Positions 6,746-16,157 are shown, counted from the first letter of the stretch. The stretch: DNA of 25,394 nt from Pedobacter sp. (GCA_004295885.1 SEDG01000004.1:1-25394), one strand, 5' to 3'. Program-made: numbers and translations. Notes: generated by a model not told the origin, from the letters alone.

Positions 6746-7381
6746 ATGGAGAACGATAAATACGACCACGAAGAAGAATTTTTGGGCTATCAAAAAATAG
6801 ATAGATATGATGATGCAAAAATCACTTCGGTGGCTACTCATTATAAAGATATTTTAGGTACGCTAGGTGAAAATCCAGAGCGTGAAGGTCTTTTAAAAAC
6901 ACCAGAACGTGTGGCTAAAGCATTACAATATTTAACTCATGGTTACGATATTGACCCTGCAGAAATTCTTCGCTCTGCGATGTTTAAAGAAGATTACAGC
7001 CAAATGGTTGTGGTAAAAGACATTGAAGTTTATTCGATGTGTGAGCACCATATGCTGCCATTTTTCGGTAAAGTTCACATCGCTTACATCCCGAAAGGAC
7101 ATATTGTTGGGCTGAGCAAAATTCCAAGAGTTGTTGATGCATTTGCAAGAAGATTGCAAGTTCAAGAACGCTTAACGAACGAAATTAGGGATTGCATTCA
7201 AGATACCTTACAGCCTGCAGGTGTTGCCGTTGTGATGGAGTGTAGACACTTATGTATGGCTATGCGTGGTGTACAAAAACAAAATTCGGTAACAACAACA
7301 TCTGCATTTACTGGCGGATTTTTAAGTAACGATAAAACAAGGGCAGAGTTTTTGAGGTTGATAACCGCGAACTTGCACTAA
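6746..7381 (+). CDS. folE: GTP cyclohydrolase I
   Basis: Converts GTP to 7,8-dihydroneopterin triphosphate, the first step of folate, tetrahydropterin and queuosine precursors. The protein is 211 aa. The zinc site is visible as C99 and H102 in YSMCEHHMLPF and C170 in RHLCMAMRG. Other family blocks are ENPEREGLLKTPERVAKAL, GKVHIAYIPKGHIVGLSKIPR, FARRLQVQERLT and the C-terminal TTTSAFTGGF. The first ~25 residues are acidic and variable, as is usual. It follows the PTPS-family gene after 10 bases and is probably translated from the same mRNA. Confidence 0.96.
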   Translation: MENDKYDHEEEFLGYQKIDRYDDAKITSVATHYKDILGTLGENPEREGLLKTPERVAKALQYLTHGYDIDPAEILRSAMFKEDYSQMVVVKDIEVYSMCEHHMLPFFGKVHIAYIPKGHIVGLSKIPRVVDAFARRLQVQERLTNEIRDCIQDTLQPAGVAVVMECRHLCMAMRGVQKQNSVTTTSAFTGGFLSNDKTRAEFLRLITANLH

Positions 7382-7458
7382 CCCCAAATCCCTAAAGGGG
7401 CTTGGATAATTAATAAATTATAACAGAATATAAATTTCCCCTTTAGGGGATTAAGGGG
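7382..7458. repeat. Inverted repeat CCCC..CTAAAGGGG between folE and fabD
   Basis: The left arm (7382-7400, CCCCAAATCCCTAAAGGGG) and right arm (7438-7458, CCCCTTTAGGGGATTAAGGGG) are imperfect reverse complements, and each arm also contains its own CCTAAAGG/CCTTTAGG palindrome. The right arm ends one base before the fabD ATG, so AAGGGG takes the place of a ribosome binding site. It fills the whole intergenic gap. Confidence 0.75.
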
Positions 7459-7459
7459 T

Positions 7460-8341
7460 ATGAAAGCATATATATTTCCAGGGCAAGGCGCTCAATTTGT
7501 AGGAATGGGTAAAGACCTTTACGAAAACCCATTGGCTAAAGAATTATTTGAAAAAGCAAATGAAATCATCGGTTTCCGCATCAGCGATATCATGTTTAGC
7601 GGTACTGATGAGGAGTTAAAACAAACCAACGTTACGCAACCTGCCATCTTCTTACACTCAGTAATCTTAGCAAAGGTTTTGGGTGATGATTTTAAACCAG
7701 ATATGGTTGCTGGACATTCTTTAGGAGAATTTTCAGCACTAGTTTCGGCAAATGCCTTGTCTTTTGAAGATGGCTTAAGATTGGTCATCGCTCGTGCAAA
7801 TGCCATGCAAAAAGCTTGTGAAATTCAACCATCAACCATGGCTGCAATTTTAGGATTGGCAGATGAAGTTGTAGAAGAAATTTGTGCTGGGATAGATGCT
7901 GTAGTTGTTCCTGCGAACTATAATTGCCCTGGTCAATTGGTAATCTCTGGCAGTATTGAAGGAATTGACGAGGCTTGCGAAAAATTAACAGCTGCGGGTG
8001 CAAAAAGAGCACTAAAATTAAATGTGGGTGGAGCATTCCATTCGCCATTAATGGAGCCAGCCAAAGTAGAATTGCAAGCGGCAATTGAAAATACAAACAT
8101 TTTATCACCCATTTGCCCAATTTACCAAAACGTAAATGCTAAGCCAACAACAGACCCTGCTACAATTAAAGAAAATTTAATTGCTCAATTAACTGGAGCG
8201 GTAAGATGGACACAAACAGCTACTAATATGATTGCGGATGGAGCGACAGAATTTGTAGAAGTTGGACCAGGAAACGTGCTACAAGGCTTGGTTAAAAAGG
8301 TAAGTAGAGAAGTACAAACTAGTAGTGCTACAATGTTATAG
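7460..8341 (+). CDS. fabD: Malonyl-CoA:ACP transacylase
   Basis: Loads malonate from CoA onto acyl carrier protein for type II fatty acid synthesis. The protein is 293 aa. The nucleophile elbow is GHSLGE with S87; the catalytic His is H194 in GAFHSPLMEPA; R112 lies in the expected place (VIARANAMQ). FPGQGAQFVGMG at the N-terminus, YNCPGQLVISG, and the C-terminal FVEVGPGNVLQGLVKK are all typical. It stands alone; the other fab genes are not in view. The start codon abuts the right arm of an inverted repeat. Confidence 0.95.
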   Translation: MKAYIFPGQGAQFVGMGKDLYENPLAKELFEKANEIIGFRISDIMFSGTDEELKQTNVTQPAIFLHSVILAKVLGDDFKPDMVAGHSLGEFSALVSANALSFEDGLRLVIARANAMQKACEIQPSTMAAILGLADEVVEEICAGIDAVVVPANYNCPGQLVISGSIEGIDEACEKLTAAGAKRALKLNVGGAFHSPLMEPAKVELQAAIENTNILSPICPIYQNVNAKPTTDPATIKENLIAQLTGAVRWTQTATNMIADGATEFVEVGPGNVLQGLVKKVSREVQTSSATML

Positions 8342-8375
8342 TTATTAATAAATACCTTTTATTAAACGAAATAAA

Positions 8376-11300
8376 GTGAGTATTGGAGGTAAAATTAGGT
8401 TTCTGTTATTGCTTTTGGGGATATGCTGTATCATTACAGCATTATCTCTAAATAACTCAATTACAAAAAGCGACCTCCTTCTTCATGAAGCTGAAGAATT
8501 ACAACAAAATTTAGATGTAAAACAGCAAATAGTTCAAAATTATCTTTCCAGCCCTGAAAAGATAAATGAACTAAAAAAACTAAGTAAAAATGATAAGCTA
8601 GCCCTATCTTTTATAGATACTTATAGAGAAAATGGTGTAAATGTTCTAGTCTATAAGAAGGAGAAATTAGAGTTTTGGAGTTCGGCGAAGGCCTTTCCAA
8701 CTAATATTTCTTTGCTAAAGGAAGGACCTTCTTTTAAACAATTGTCTAATGGTTATTACGAATTAATAAAAAAGACAGTTGACGACTACATCTTTATCTT
8801 CTTAATATCCTTAAAAACTCAATATAGTATTGAAAATCAATACCTAAATAATAGAATAGTTCCCGAGCTTTTCCCCCGTAACACCTTAGATTTAGCAACT
8901 TTTACCGATAAGGAAGTAAAAGAAATATTTAGCCTTAACAAAGAATATCTATTTACGGTAAAGCTTACAGATGAAGTTTCAAAAAACATGTATGCCGATA
9001 TACAGCTTTGGTTGTGGATTGTGGGTTTACTTAGTATTTGTGCGTTTGTAAACTCTTATTGTTCTTGGTTGGCCAAAAGAGGTTTTGCTTTGTCAGGCAC
9101 TTTAATTCTCATCTTGTTTTTTGTAGGGGTTCGTCTGTCCGATTTACAATTTTTTTGGTTTAATCATCAGTTTAATCTTTCCATTTTTAGCCCTTATGTT
9201 TACGCCCAGGGTGAATTATTGCCATCATTAGGGGATTTATTCTTGCACTTAATTGCGTTAACATGGGTTGGGTTTTTCGCCTATGTCCACAGGCATCAAT
9301 ATGTTATGCCAAAATGGATGGTTAAAAGTAAAATTATCGGCATAGCTTACCATATTGTAATAATGGTTGGTTTGGCATTAGTTGCTTTTTTGTTTGATGA
9401 AATCTTTTTTGGGCTAATTAATAACTCTAAAATAAATCTCGATATCACTAATATCATAAGTTTAGGGTGGATCAGTTGGATAAGTATTTTAACACTTTGT
9501 TTGGCTTGGTTTAACATCTATCTATTTAGTAACGTTACAATTGAGGTAAGCAAACAACTTAATGTTTCCAATCGAGAGAGACTCATTGTTTTCATCACCT
9601 TATTAATAGGCTTGTGTATTTATAAAGTAATAGATGATTTTAACGTATTCTTTTTGGTTTACGCATTGCTGATTTTCATTATTGGATGGAACAACTATAT
9701 CCAATTTCGTAAATTTTCGGTGGGCATTTTTGCCTTGCTTTTTTTGTGCATGGCATTTCTTACCTCCATTAAATACACCAAGTTCAGCACAATAAAGGAG
9801 CACGAAAATAGGAGAGACATTGCCGAGAAGTTATTAAATGCCGATGACCCCAAAGTGATTAACTCAATTGAAAGCTTTGAAAAGGGAGTTTCTTCTGATT
9901 CCTCCATCGTCAAATATTTTAATTCACCAATGGTGATGCAGAGCTTCAGTTTTCATAATTACATTACCAAAACCTATCTAGACGGTTATTTATCGAGATT
10001 TGAATACAAAATATACGAATACAATAGTTTAGGGAATGCACTCAAAATAAATGAACAGCTAATCCCACTATCAAAATATAAGAGTTTGGTAACGTCTGGC
10101 GCTATCAAGACTCAAGAGAACAGTTACTTTTATCGCATTAACGATACTTTTGGCTATCAAGTTTATTTTGGTATAATCCCAATTTTTGATGGACCTAATC
10201 TTTTAGGAACCCTTGTTATAGACCTGAAGTCTCAAGCTTATGATTATAACAGCCATTTTCCAGATTTATTAATTGATGGGAAACTGAAAAGCGATGAAGA
10301 CTTTACCGATTATTCGATAGCCTTTTATAAGGACAATAAACTTTACCTGCAATCTGGTAAATATACCTATGCCATGGTTAATAACAGGTTTAAGGGAGAG
10401 ATTGGGAAAGTAGAATTTATCAATGATGAAGAAAAGGATGTTGTTAATGCAGGAATTAAAAGCAGCGCAGTTTATAATCATGCAACCTACCGACCAGACA
10501 CTGCTAAACTTATTGTAATAAGCAAAGAAAGGGTGCCTTATCTCGAGCGATTGGCCACTTTATCCTTCTTCTTCTTAGTGTTTATTTTATTTGGTATAAC
10601 GGTTTACATTCTAATATTTATCATTAAAAATGTAAACGACAGTACATCTGGTTGGTTCAATCTTAATCGTTATTTAATGATAAATGCGAACAAGATTTTA
10701 TATAAAACCCGTATTCAGGTTTCCATTGTTTTATCTGTAGTTGCTACTTTGTTGATAGTAGGTTGGGCAACGTTTTTCTATATTAAACAGGAATATCAAA
10801 CTCAACAGGAAGATACAATTAGAGAGAAAATCAGAAAGGTTCAATTGGCCTATGAGAAACAGATTTTAAATTCTGAGGCAATTCGAAATGATGATGAAGC
10901 GCAATTTGAGTTTAATCAGTTTGCCAGTGTTAACTCTACCTTTTTAAATCTTTATGATACTAATGGAAGTCTGTATTTAACCTCCCTGCCAAAGATGTTC
11001 GATTTGGGCATAACTGGAAAAAAAATGGGCTCAAAAGCATTTATTGAATTGAGCTTAATGCAAAGGTCTGAGTTCTTAAACACCGCCGAAAAAATAGGAA
11101 GTTTCAAATACGCAGCAGCCTACGCACCAATTAGAAATGCTCAAAACAAGACGATAGCTTATCTAGGTATGCCATATTATGCAAATGAATCTGACTATCA
11201 AGCAAAGATTGGGTTATTTATAAATACGTTAATTAATATCTACGCACTTGTTTTTGTACTCATTGGGGTGCTTGCCGTATTCTTAGCTAATCAAATTACT

Positions 11301-12134
11301 AATCCACTAACATTTATTCAGGAGAATATTCGTAAAACGAAACTTGGGCAAAAGAATAGACCAATTGTCTGGCATCGTCAGGATGAGATTGGCGCCTTGG
11401 TAAAGGAATATAATAAGATGATTGCGGCATTAGAGTTAAGTGCCACTAAATTGGCAAGGTCTGAGCGGGAAAGTGCTTGGCGGGAAATGGCAAAACAAGT
11501 TGCTCATGAAATTAAAAACCCTTTAACACCACTAAAATTGGGTGTGCAACTGTTAGAGAAGTCTTGGAAAGAAGGCGACCCTAATTTCGAAAAGAAATTC
11601 GCAAGTTTTAACAAGTCGTTCATAGAACAAATTGATAGCTTGGCAACCATTGCCTCTGAGTTCTCGAATTTTGCGAAGATGCCTGATACTAAATTAGAAG
11701 AGCTAGAACTATTACCAATCGTTGAACAAACAATCAGTGTATTCAACACCGCCGAGAATGTAGAAATTTTAGTTTTAAATCGTACAAATAAAAAAATTAT
11801 TGTTCTTGGAGATAAAGACCAGTTATTGCGGACTTTTAACAACCTGCTAAAAAATGCCATTGAAGCTAGCGAAGGAAAAGAGAAATGTTTGATAAAAATT
11901 CAGCTACTAAACGATGAGAAGAATGTTTTTGTGGAAGTTCAAGACAACGGAAAGGGCATAGAACCAATTCTAAAAGACAAGATATTTGTGCCTAATTTTA
12001 CAACTAAATCATCTGGAACGGGACTTGGACTTGCTTTCGTAAAACAAGCAATTGAGAATGCTGGTGGTACAATAGACTTTACTTCAGAAATTAATATGGG
12101 AACTACGTTTAACCTAACCTTTCCGTTAGTTTAG
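8376..12134 (+). CDS. Very large membrane sensor histidine kinase, orphan
   Basis: A 1252-aa hybrid of a polytopic membrane protein and a NtrY-like kinase. An N-terminal membrane segment (7-25) is followed by a loop (26-207), a multi-span region of about six or seven segments (210-465), a soluble region (466-725), membrane segments near 730-752 and 781-803, a sensor-like loop (804-945), another segment (948-971), HAMP (972-1025), HisKA with the phospho-acceptor His1044 in VAHEIKNPLTPLK, and an ATPase domain with NNLLKNAIEAS (N1155-), DNGKGIEP (D1190) and GTGLGLAFV. All catalytic motifs are intact. No response regulator gene lies beside it, so the partner must be elsewhere. The start is GTG. 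The signal sensed cannot be read from sequence. Confidence 0.88.
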   Translation: MSIGGKIRFLLLLLGICCIITALSLNNSITKSDLLLHEAEELQQNLDVKQQIVQNYLSSPEKINELKKLSKNDKLALSFIDTYRENGVNVLVYKKEKLEFWSSAKAFPTNISLLKEGPSFKQLSNGYYELIKKTVDDYIFIFLISLKTQYSIENQYLNNRIVPELFPRNTLDLATFTDKEVKEIFSLNKEYLFTVKLTDEVSKNMYADIQLWLWIVGLLSICAFVNSYCSWLAKRGFALSGTLILILFFVGVRLSDLQFFWFNHQFNLSIFSPYVYAQGELLPSLGDLFLHLIALTWVGFFAYVHRHQYVMPKWMVKSKIIGIAYHIVIMVGLALVAFLFDEIFFGLINNSKINLDITNIISLGWISWISILTLCLAWFNIYLFSNVTIEVSKQLNVSNRERLIVFITLLIGLCIYKVIDDFNVFFLVYALLIFIIGWNNYIQFRKFSVGIFALLFLCMAFLTSIKYTKFSTIKEHENRRDIAEKLLNADDPKVINSIESFEKGVSSDSSIVKYFNSPMVMQSFSFHNYITKTYLDGYLSRFEYKIYEYNSLGNALKINEQLIPLSKYKSLVTSGAIKTQENSYFYRINDTFGYQVYFGIIPIFDGPNLLGTLVIDLKSQAYDYNSHFPDLLIDGKLKSDEDFTDYSIAFYKDNKLYLQSGKYTYAMVNNRFKGEIGKVEFINDEEKDVVNAGIKSSAVYNHATYRPDTAKLIVISKERVPYLERLATLSFFFLVFILFGITVYILIFIIKNVNDSTSGWFNLNRYLMINANKILYKTRIQVSIVLSVVATLLIVGWATFFYIKQEYQTQQEDTIREKIRKVQLAYEKQILNSEAIRNDDEAQFEFNQFASVNSTFLNLYDTNGSLYLTSLPKMFDLGITGKKMGSKAFIELSLMQRSEFLNTAEKIGSFKYAAAYAPIRNAQNKTIAYLGMPYYANESDYQAKIGLFINTLINIYALVFVLIGVLAVFLANQITNPLTFIQENIRKTKLGQKNRPIVWHRQDEIGALVKEYNKMIAALELSATKLARSERESAWREMAKQVAHEIKNPLTPLKLGVQLLEKSWKEGDPNFEKKFASFNKSFIEQIDSLATIASEFSNFAKMPDTKLEELELLPIVEQTISVFNTAENVEILVLNRTNKKIIVLGDKDQLLRTFNNLLKNAIEASEGKEKCLIKIQLLNDEKNVFVEVQDNGKGIEPILKDKIFVPNFTTKSSGTGLGLAFVKQAIENAGGTIDFTSEINMGTTFNLTFPLV

Positions 12135-12138
12135 TTGT

Positions 12139-13062
12139 CTATCTCAATTCTATCTGGCTTTTTCCCATTACATAGCCATCAGCATATAAAATAATTGCAT
12201 AGTTACCCTTTATAAACTCTTTTGGGTTAGTCCAGTCAATTTTGTAGGTAGTTTCATCATCATTATATGAAAATTCGATAGCGCTGCTGTATTGCATTTG
12301 TTGTCCATCAATCTCAAATAGGTTATTTTCGTTAGCAATCAAATTACCTGCAGGATCAAAAACCCTTAAGTATACTTTATGGTAATTTTTTTCTGCTAAT
12401 GGATTTGCAACAATCGCAAAGTTAATGGTTAGTTTGTTAGCAATGCTAGCTCTAGTAACCAAAACGTTTTTGCCACTACTTTTAACTTTATAGGCGTCAA
12501 TCTGTATGTTGCTGGCCTTTAATGCAGCGCCAACTTTAACCTTCGCATTTAAATCCTCATTTTCCCTTTCTAGATTTTCAGCTTTTTCACTATAATTATT
12601 TACTGAAGTTTTCAGGCTATCTCGCTCGGTCTTTAGGTAAATGTTTTCTTTTTCTAGCCTAACAATCTGGTCATTATAGTTTTTTACGAACTCTCTAAGT
12701 TCTTCTATTTGCTCTTTTGCTTTATCTAAATCGCCCTGCGTAAGCTGTCCTTTTTGCAATGCCGATTTAAGTTCAGTAATCTTGTCTCTAGCTATTTTTT
12801 GTTCTTGGGTTAACTTATCGTTTAAGACGATGTTTAATGAGTTTACTTTGTCAAGTTCAGCTTCGATTTTTTCAACCTCTAAGTTTAGGCGTTCTTTTTC
12901 TGTACTTACAGTCACAAATCGGCTACTTTGCTGTTTGTCTTTAATGTATAAGTAGGCATTAATGCCCAGCAAGGCCGTGATAACGATAACTAAAAAAACA
13001 ACCTTATTTCTATCAACTTTATTTACAGGTTCTTGATCTTGCATAATATGATTAAAATTCAT
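12139..13062 (-). CDS. Membrane-anchored coiled-coil protein of unknown function
   Basis: A 307-aa protein that I do not recognise by name. It has a short charged cytoplasmic start, one membrane segment (about residues 22-40, VVFLVIVITALLGINAYLYI), then a long Glu/Lys/Leu-rich coiled coil (about 50-175) and a C-terminal beta-rich domain (about 180-307) with YHKVYLRVFDPAGNLI, TYKIDWTNP and GNYAIILYADG. The coiled coil would stand in the periplasm with the beta domain distal. A second possible start, M7 at 13044, gives MQDQEPVNK and would also fit. Its stop lies four bases from the convergent kinase stop. Confidence 0.75.
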   Translation of the reverse strand: MNFNHIMQDQEPVNKVDRNKVVFLVIVITALLGINAYLYIKDKQQSSRFVTVSTEKERLNLEVEKIEAELDKVNSLNIVLNDKLTQEQKIARDKITELKSALQKGQLTQGDLDKAKEQIEELREFVKNYNDQIVRLEKENIYLKTERDSLKTSVNNYSEKAENLERENEDLNAKVKVGAALKASNIQIDAYKVKSSGKNVLVTRASIANKLTINFAIVANPLAEKNYHKVYLRVFDPAGNLIANENNLFEIDGQQMQYSSAIEFSYNDDETTYKIDWTNPKEFIKGNYAIILYADGYVMGKSQIELR

Positions 13063-13193
13063 TTACACTTAGATATGAGTTGAATCTTAGTGTCTTATTG
13101 TTTTAATGGACAGCTAACATAATATAAAAAAATGAAAATTGTAAAAATAATGACACTTTTGTACAACATTAAAGCGAATAATCGTTTACTAAA

Positions 13194-13224
13194 TTGAAGT
13201 TTAAAAAATTAGCACTGTACTTTG
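13194..13224 (+). promoter_or_regulatory. Candidate promoter for the GHL10 gene
   Basis: A -33-like TTG (13194-13196) is followed 21 bases later by TACTTTG (13218-13224), one base shorter than the consensus TAnnTTTG. If this is the promoter, a TTG start at 13222 is impossible and the ATG at 13270 is the start. Confidence 0.4.
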
Positions 13225-13269
13225 AACACTACAAATCAACCCGAATATCCTCTTCTTAATAAACAATTA

Positions 13270-14808
13270 ATGCAGAAAAGCACAATCTACATACTTTTAC
13301 TCTCTATTGTCTTTCCATTCTTATCAATTGCTCAAAACACAGCAAAAATTGCTCCAAAACGCGAATTTAGGGGGGTTTGGGTAGCTTCAGTAACTAATAT
13401 CGATTGGCCTTCCAAGCCAGGACTAACGGCTGATCAACAAAAACAAGAACTCATTGGAATATTAGAGCAGCATAAAAAGACTGGCCTAAATGCCGTTATG
13501 CTTCAGATTAGGCCTACGGCCGATGCGCTCTATTCGAAGTCTAGAGAGCTTTGGAGCCATTGGTTAACGGGCAAGCAAGGCTTAGCACCTGCGCCTGGTT
13601 ACGACCCTTTAGAATTTGCTATTAAGGAAGCTCATTTTAGAGGGATGGAATTACATGCTTGGTTTAATCCTTACAGAGCAACCATGACAGCAGCCCAATT
13701 AGTTAGTCCAGATCATATGGTGAAAAAGAGCCCTGAATTGTTTTATACCTATGGTGGACAAAAATTGTTTGATCCAGGAATACCTGAAGTAAGAGAATAT
13801 ATCACACAAATTATTTTGGATGTGGTTAAAGGTTATGATATTGATGGTGTCCATTTTGATGACTATTTTTATCCTTATCAAATAGCAGGGCAAAGAATAA
13901 GTGATGCCTCAACCTTTTCTAAATATCCGAATGGCTTTACGAAGATTAATGATTGGCGTAGAAACAATGTCGATTTATTAATCAAGATGGTGAACGATAG
14001 TGTGCATCATTATAAAAAGTATATCAAATTTGGAGTAAGTCCCTTCGGCATTTGGCGAAATTATCGAGAAGATACTTTGGGTTCGAAAACCAATGGTTTG
14101 TCTAATTACGAGGAACTCTATGCAGATTCTAGAAAATGGGTTAAAGAAGGTTGGGTTGATTATATCAATCCTCAAATTTATTTCACCGCTAGCAGGTCTG
14201 CCGCTCCTTTTGGTGTGTTGTTAGATTGGTGGGGCAATAATACTTTTGGGAGGCACTTGTACATTGGACAAGCCGCTTATTTGGTTAATACCATAACAAA
14301 AGTAGATCCTACTTGGAGGAGGCTGAATGAAATGCCTAATCAGATTAGGGCCATGCGCCAAAACAATAGAGTTCAAGGAAGCGTTTTTTTTAGCTCTAAA
14401 TCCCTTTCTACTAACGCAAAATCACTAACAGATTCATTAAGAAACGATTTTTATAAATATCCAGCATTGCCACCTCAAATGCCTTGGCTAGATGATGTAA
14501 TGCCTAATCAGCCACAAGCATTAACTGCAGATGCATTGCCAGATGGGGTTAACTTGAAATGGACAAAGCCAGTGCCTGCAAAAGATGGAGAAACAGCGTC
14601 TGGCTATGTAATTTATCGCTTTGCTGAAGGCGAAAAAATTAATGTATTAGATCCAAAAAACATTTTGCAAATCAGCTTTCAAGATTTTACTTTTTATTTA
14701 GACAACAGTGTTGAAAAAGGAAAGAGATATAATTATTTAGTTACGGCTTTAGACAGGTTAAAAAACGAAAGTGAACCTAGTGGGCCAGTAGGGGTGCAAG
14801 CAAAATAA
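13270..14808 (+). CDS. Secreted GHL10/DigH-like glycosidase with FN3 domain
   Basis: A 512-aa exported protein of the DUF187/GHL10 family. From this ATG there is a clean signal peptide (MQKS, then a hydrophobic core ending PFLSIAQ). The TIM-barrel domain shows REFRGVWVASVTNIDWPS, MLQIRPTADALY, GYDPLEFAIKEAHFRGMELHAWFNPYRA, GYDIDGVHFDDYFYPY and GWVDYINPQIYFT. A C-terminal fibronectin type III-like domain covers roughly the last 100 residues. E. coli DigH (YddW) of this family cleaves denuded peptidoglycan glycan strands, so a cell-wall role is likely but not proven here. A reading from TTG 13222 would add 16 residues in front of the signal peptide and overlaps the promoter box. Confidence 0.88.
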   Translation: MQKSTIYILLLSIVFPFLSIAQNTAKIAPKREFRGVWVASVTNIDWPSKPGLTADQQKQELIGILEQHKKTGLNAVMLQIRPTADALYSKSRELWSHWLTGKQGLAPAPGYDPLEFAIKEAHFRGMELHAWFNPYRATMTAAQLVSPDHMVKKSPELFYTYGGQKLFDPGIPEVREYITQIILDVVKGYDIDGVHFDDYFYPYQIAGQRISDASTFSKYPNGFTKINDWRRNNVDLLIKMVNDSVHHYKKYIKFGVSPFGIWRNYREDTLGSKTNGLSNYEELYADSRKWVKEGWVDYINPQIYFTASRSAAPFGVLLDWWGNNTFGRHLYIGQAAYLVNTITKVDPTWRRLNEMPNQIRAMRQNNRVQGSVFFSSKSLSTNAKSLTDSLRNDFYKYPALPPQMPWLDDVMPNQPQALTADALPDGVNLKWTKPVPAKDGETASGYVIYRFAEGEKINVLDPKNILQISFQDFTFYLDNSVEKGKRYNYLVTALDRLKNESEPSGPVGVQAK

Positions 14809-14834
14809 AAAGGCTAGCCAAATTTGACTAGCCT
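14805..14834 (-). terminator. Rho-independent terminator of the LVIVD lipoprotein gene
   Basis: A 7-bp stem (AGGCTAG 14811-14817 with CTAGCCT 14828-14834) and a 10-nt loop. On the minus strand it is followed by TTTTTATTTT, which overlaps the stop region of the plus-strand gene. The T-run side shows that it serves the minus strand; it may also stop plus-strand transcription weakly. Confidence 0.7.
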
Positions 14835-14854
14835 CAGTTCTATAAGAATATTTC

Positions 14855-16093
14855 TTAGTTGAAAATTGATGTGGCCAAAGATGCTTGCACCTTAATTTTA
14901 CTTAGTTGCGTTAATTTGGATGGATTGCTGTAGTTAAATTGATAAACGCCATCTTCACCAGTTACAATTAGAGATTTGGGGCCAGCAATTACATCAAAGC
15001 TTTTTATATTATCTAAATGTTCAAGTAAATTACTGCCAATCGCATTTTTGTCAGTGATATTGAAGCTTTTTATTCCGAAAGTGCCCTCACATAAAAATAG
15101 ATTATTTCCACTAACGCTTAATCCATGCGGATTTTTCATTGGGAAAACAGCTACTTGTTTAGGTTGTGTTGGATCTTCTATATCAACTACCTCTAACTGA
15201 TTAACGGTTTGCCTGCAAAAATTACCAGTGCGCAAGGTTACATAAGCATATTTTCCCTGTACAACTACTGGATCGCAGGCAATTATATGGCTATAAGTAG
15301 ATAGTTTTACTGGATTGCCTGCATCAGTGGCATTAAAAATATGCATGCCATTATTTGTACCTATAAAAAGTTTGTTTTCGTATGGAAAGATGGTTTCTAC
15401 ACCCCAAGCTAAGTTTATCGTTTTTACAAAAGTTGGGTTTGATACGGTTCTTACATCAAACAAGCTTAAATCTGCTTGCCCTACAGTATAAAGATATTGA
15501 TTCATTAAGGTAAATCTCGCCATCGAGCCACCTTGCCCTGATGAACTGCTAGGAGTCGAGACTGATGACGAATACATCGCGATATCTTTATTGTAATAAG
15601 TCTCCTTGTTTATTAAAGTGTCTTTATAGATTACCACGTACTTCTGTACGCCATTACCAGAAATGTAAAACTGTTTAAAAACGTCTTTTAATCTTTTTAC
15701 TTGCTTAATATTTGAGATATTCGAAATGTCAAAAGCCAAAAGGTCTACATAGCTGTCTGCGTATAAGATATTGTTGCTGATGGCCAGATCTACATTACCA
15801 GGGATTTGCAAAAAAGCCAAGTTAACTGGTGCGCTTGGATTAACATTGCTATAAATATGGACGCCTTTGTTCGGTTCGTTAATGAAAAGCAAGTCATTGT
15901 AAAGATAAATTTTCCCTGTTTTTCTGGTTGAGGTGGCCTTGGTAGGTCCCACTGGTAAGGTCCTCATGGCATCAACAGAAATCACTTTGGCTATTTGAAT
16001 GAGCTCGAATTTTTCAGTGTTACCCTTTTTGCATTGGGTAAACGTGGCAACAGTTAATACTGGGAGTAACCAGTTGAGTAAAGTTTTTTTCAT
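14855..16093 (-). CDS. LVIVD-repeat beta-propeller lipoprotein
   Basis: A 412-aa predicted outer-membrane or surface lipoprotein. The signal peptide ends at FTQC with the lipidated Cys21, followed by a short KKGNTEK linker. The rest consists of repeated units of about 40-45 residues, with pieces such as GVHIYSNVNPSAPVNLAFLQIPG, LLAFDISNISNIKQVKRLKD, DLSLFDVRTVSNPTFVKTI, GMHIFNATDAGNPVKLSTY and LEVVDIEDPTQPKQVAVFP. These fit LVIVD repeats, which form a beta-propeller. The ligand or partner is unknown. A strong terminator for the upstream M16 gene lies in front of it, so it needs its own promoter; I could not identify one. Confidence 0.82.
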   Translation of the reverse strand: MKKTLLNWLLPVLTVATFTQCKKGNTEKFELIQIAKVISVDAMRTLPVGPTKATSTRKTGKIYLYNDLLFINEPNKGVHIYSNVNPSAPVNLAFLQIPGNVDLAISNNILYADSYVDLLAFDISNISNIKQVKRLKDVFKQFYISGNGVQKYVVIYKDTLINKETYYNKDIAMYSSSVSTPSSSSGQGGSMARFTLMNQYLYTVGQADLSLFDVRTVSNPTFVKTINLAWGVETIFPYENKLFIGTNNGMHIFNATDAGNPVKLSTYSHIIACDPVVVQGKYAYVTLRTGNFCRQTVNQLEVVDIEDPTQPKQVAVFPMKNPHGLSVSGNNLFLCEGTFGIKSFNITDKNAIGSNLLEHLDNIKSFDVIAGPKSLIVTGEDGVYQFNYSNPSKLTQLSKIKVQASLATSIFN

Positions 16094-16157
16094 GGTTTAT
16101 TGGTTTTATACCTATTACGTAACGAAATGTTAAAACGCTACAAGTAAGTTAAATAAA

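Noticed and set aside
11504..11860. 118-codon open frame on the minus strand
   Set aside because: It is antisense to the HisKA and ATPase region of the kinase and has no family features.
13222..13269. TTG at 13222 as the start of the GHL10 gene
   Set aside because: It is part of the TACTTTG promoter candidate and would place 16 polar residues before the signal peptide.
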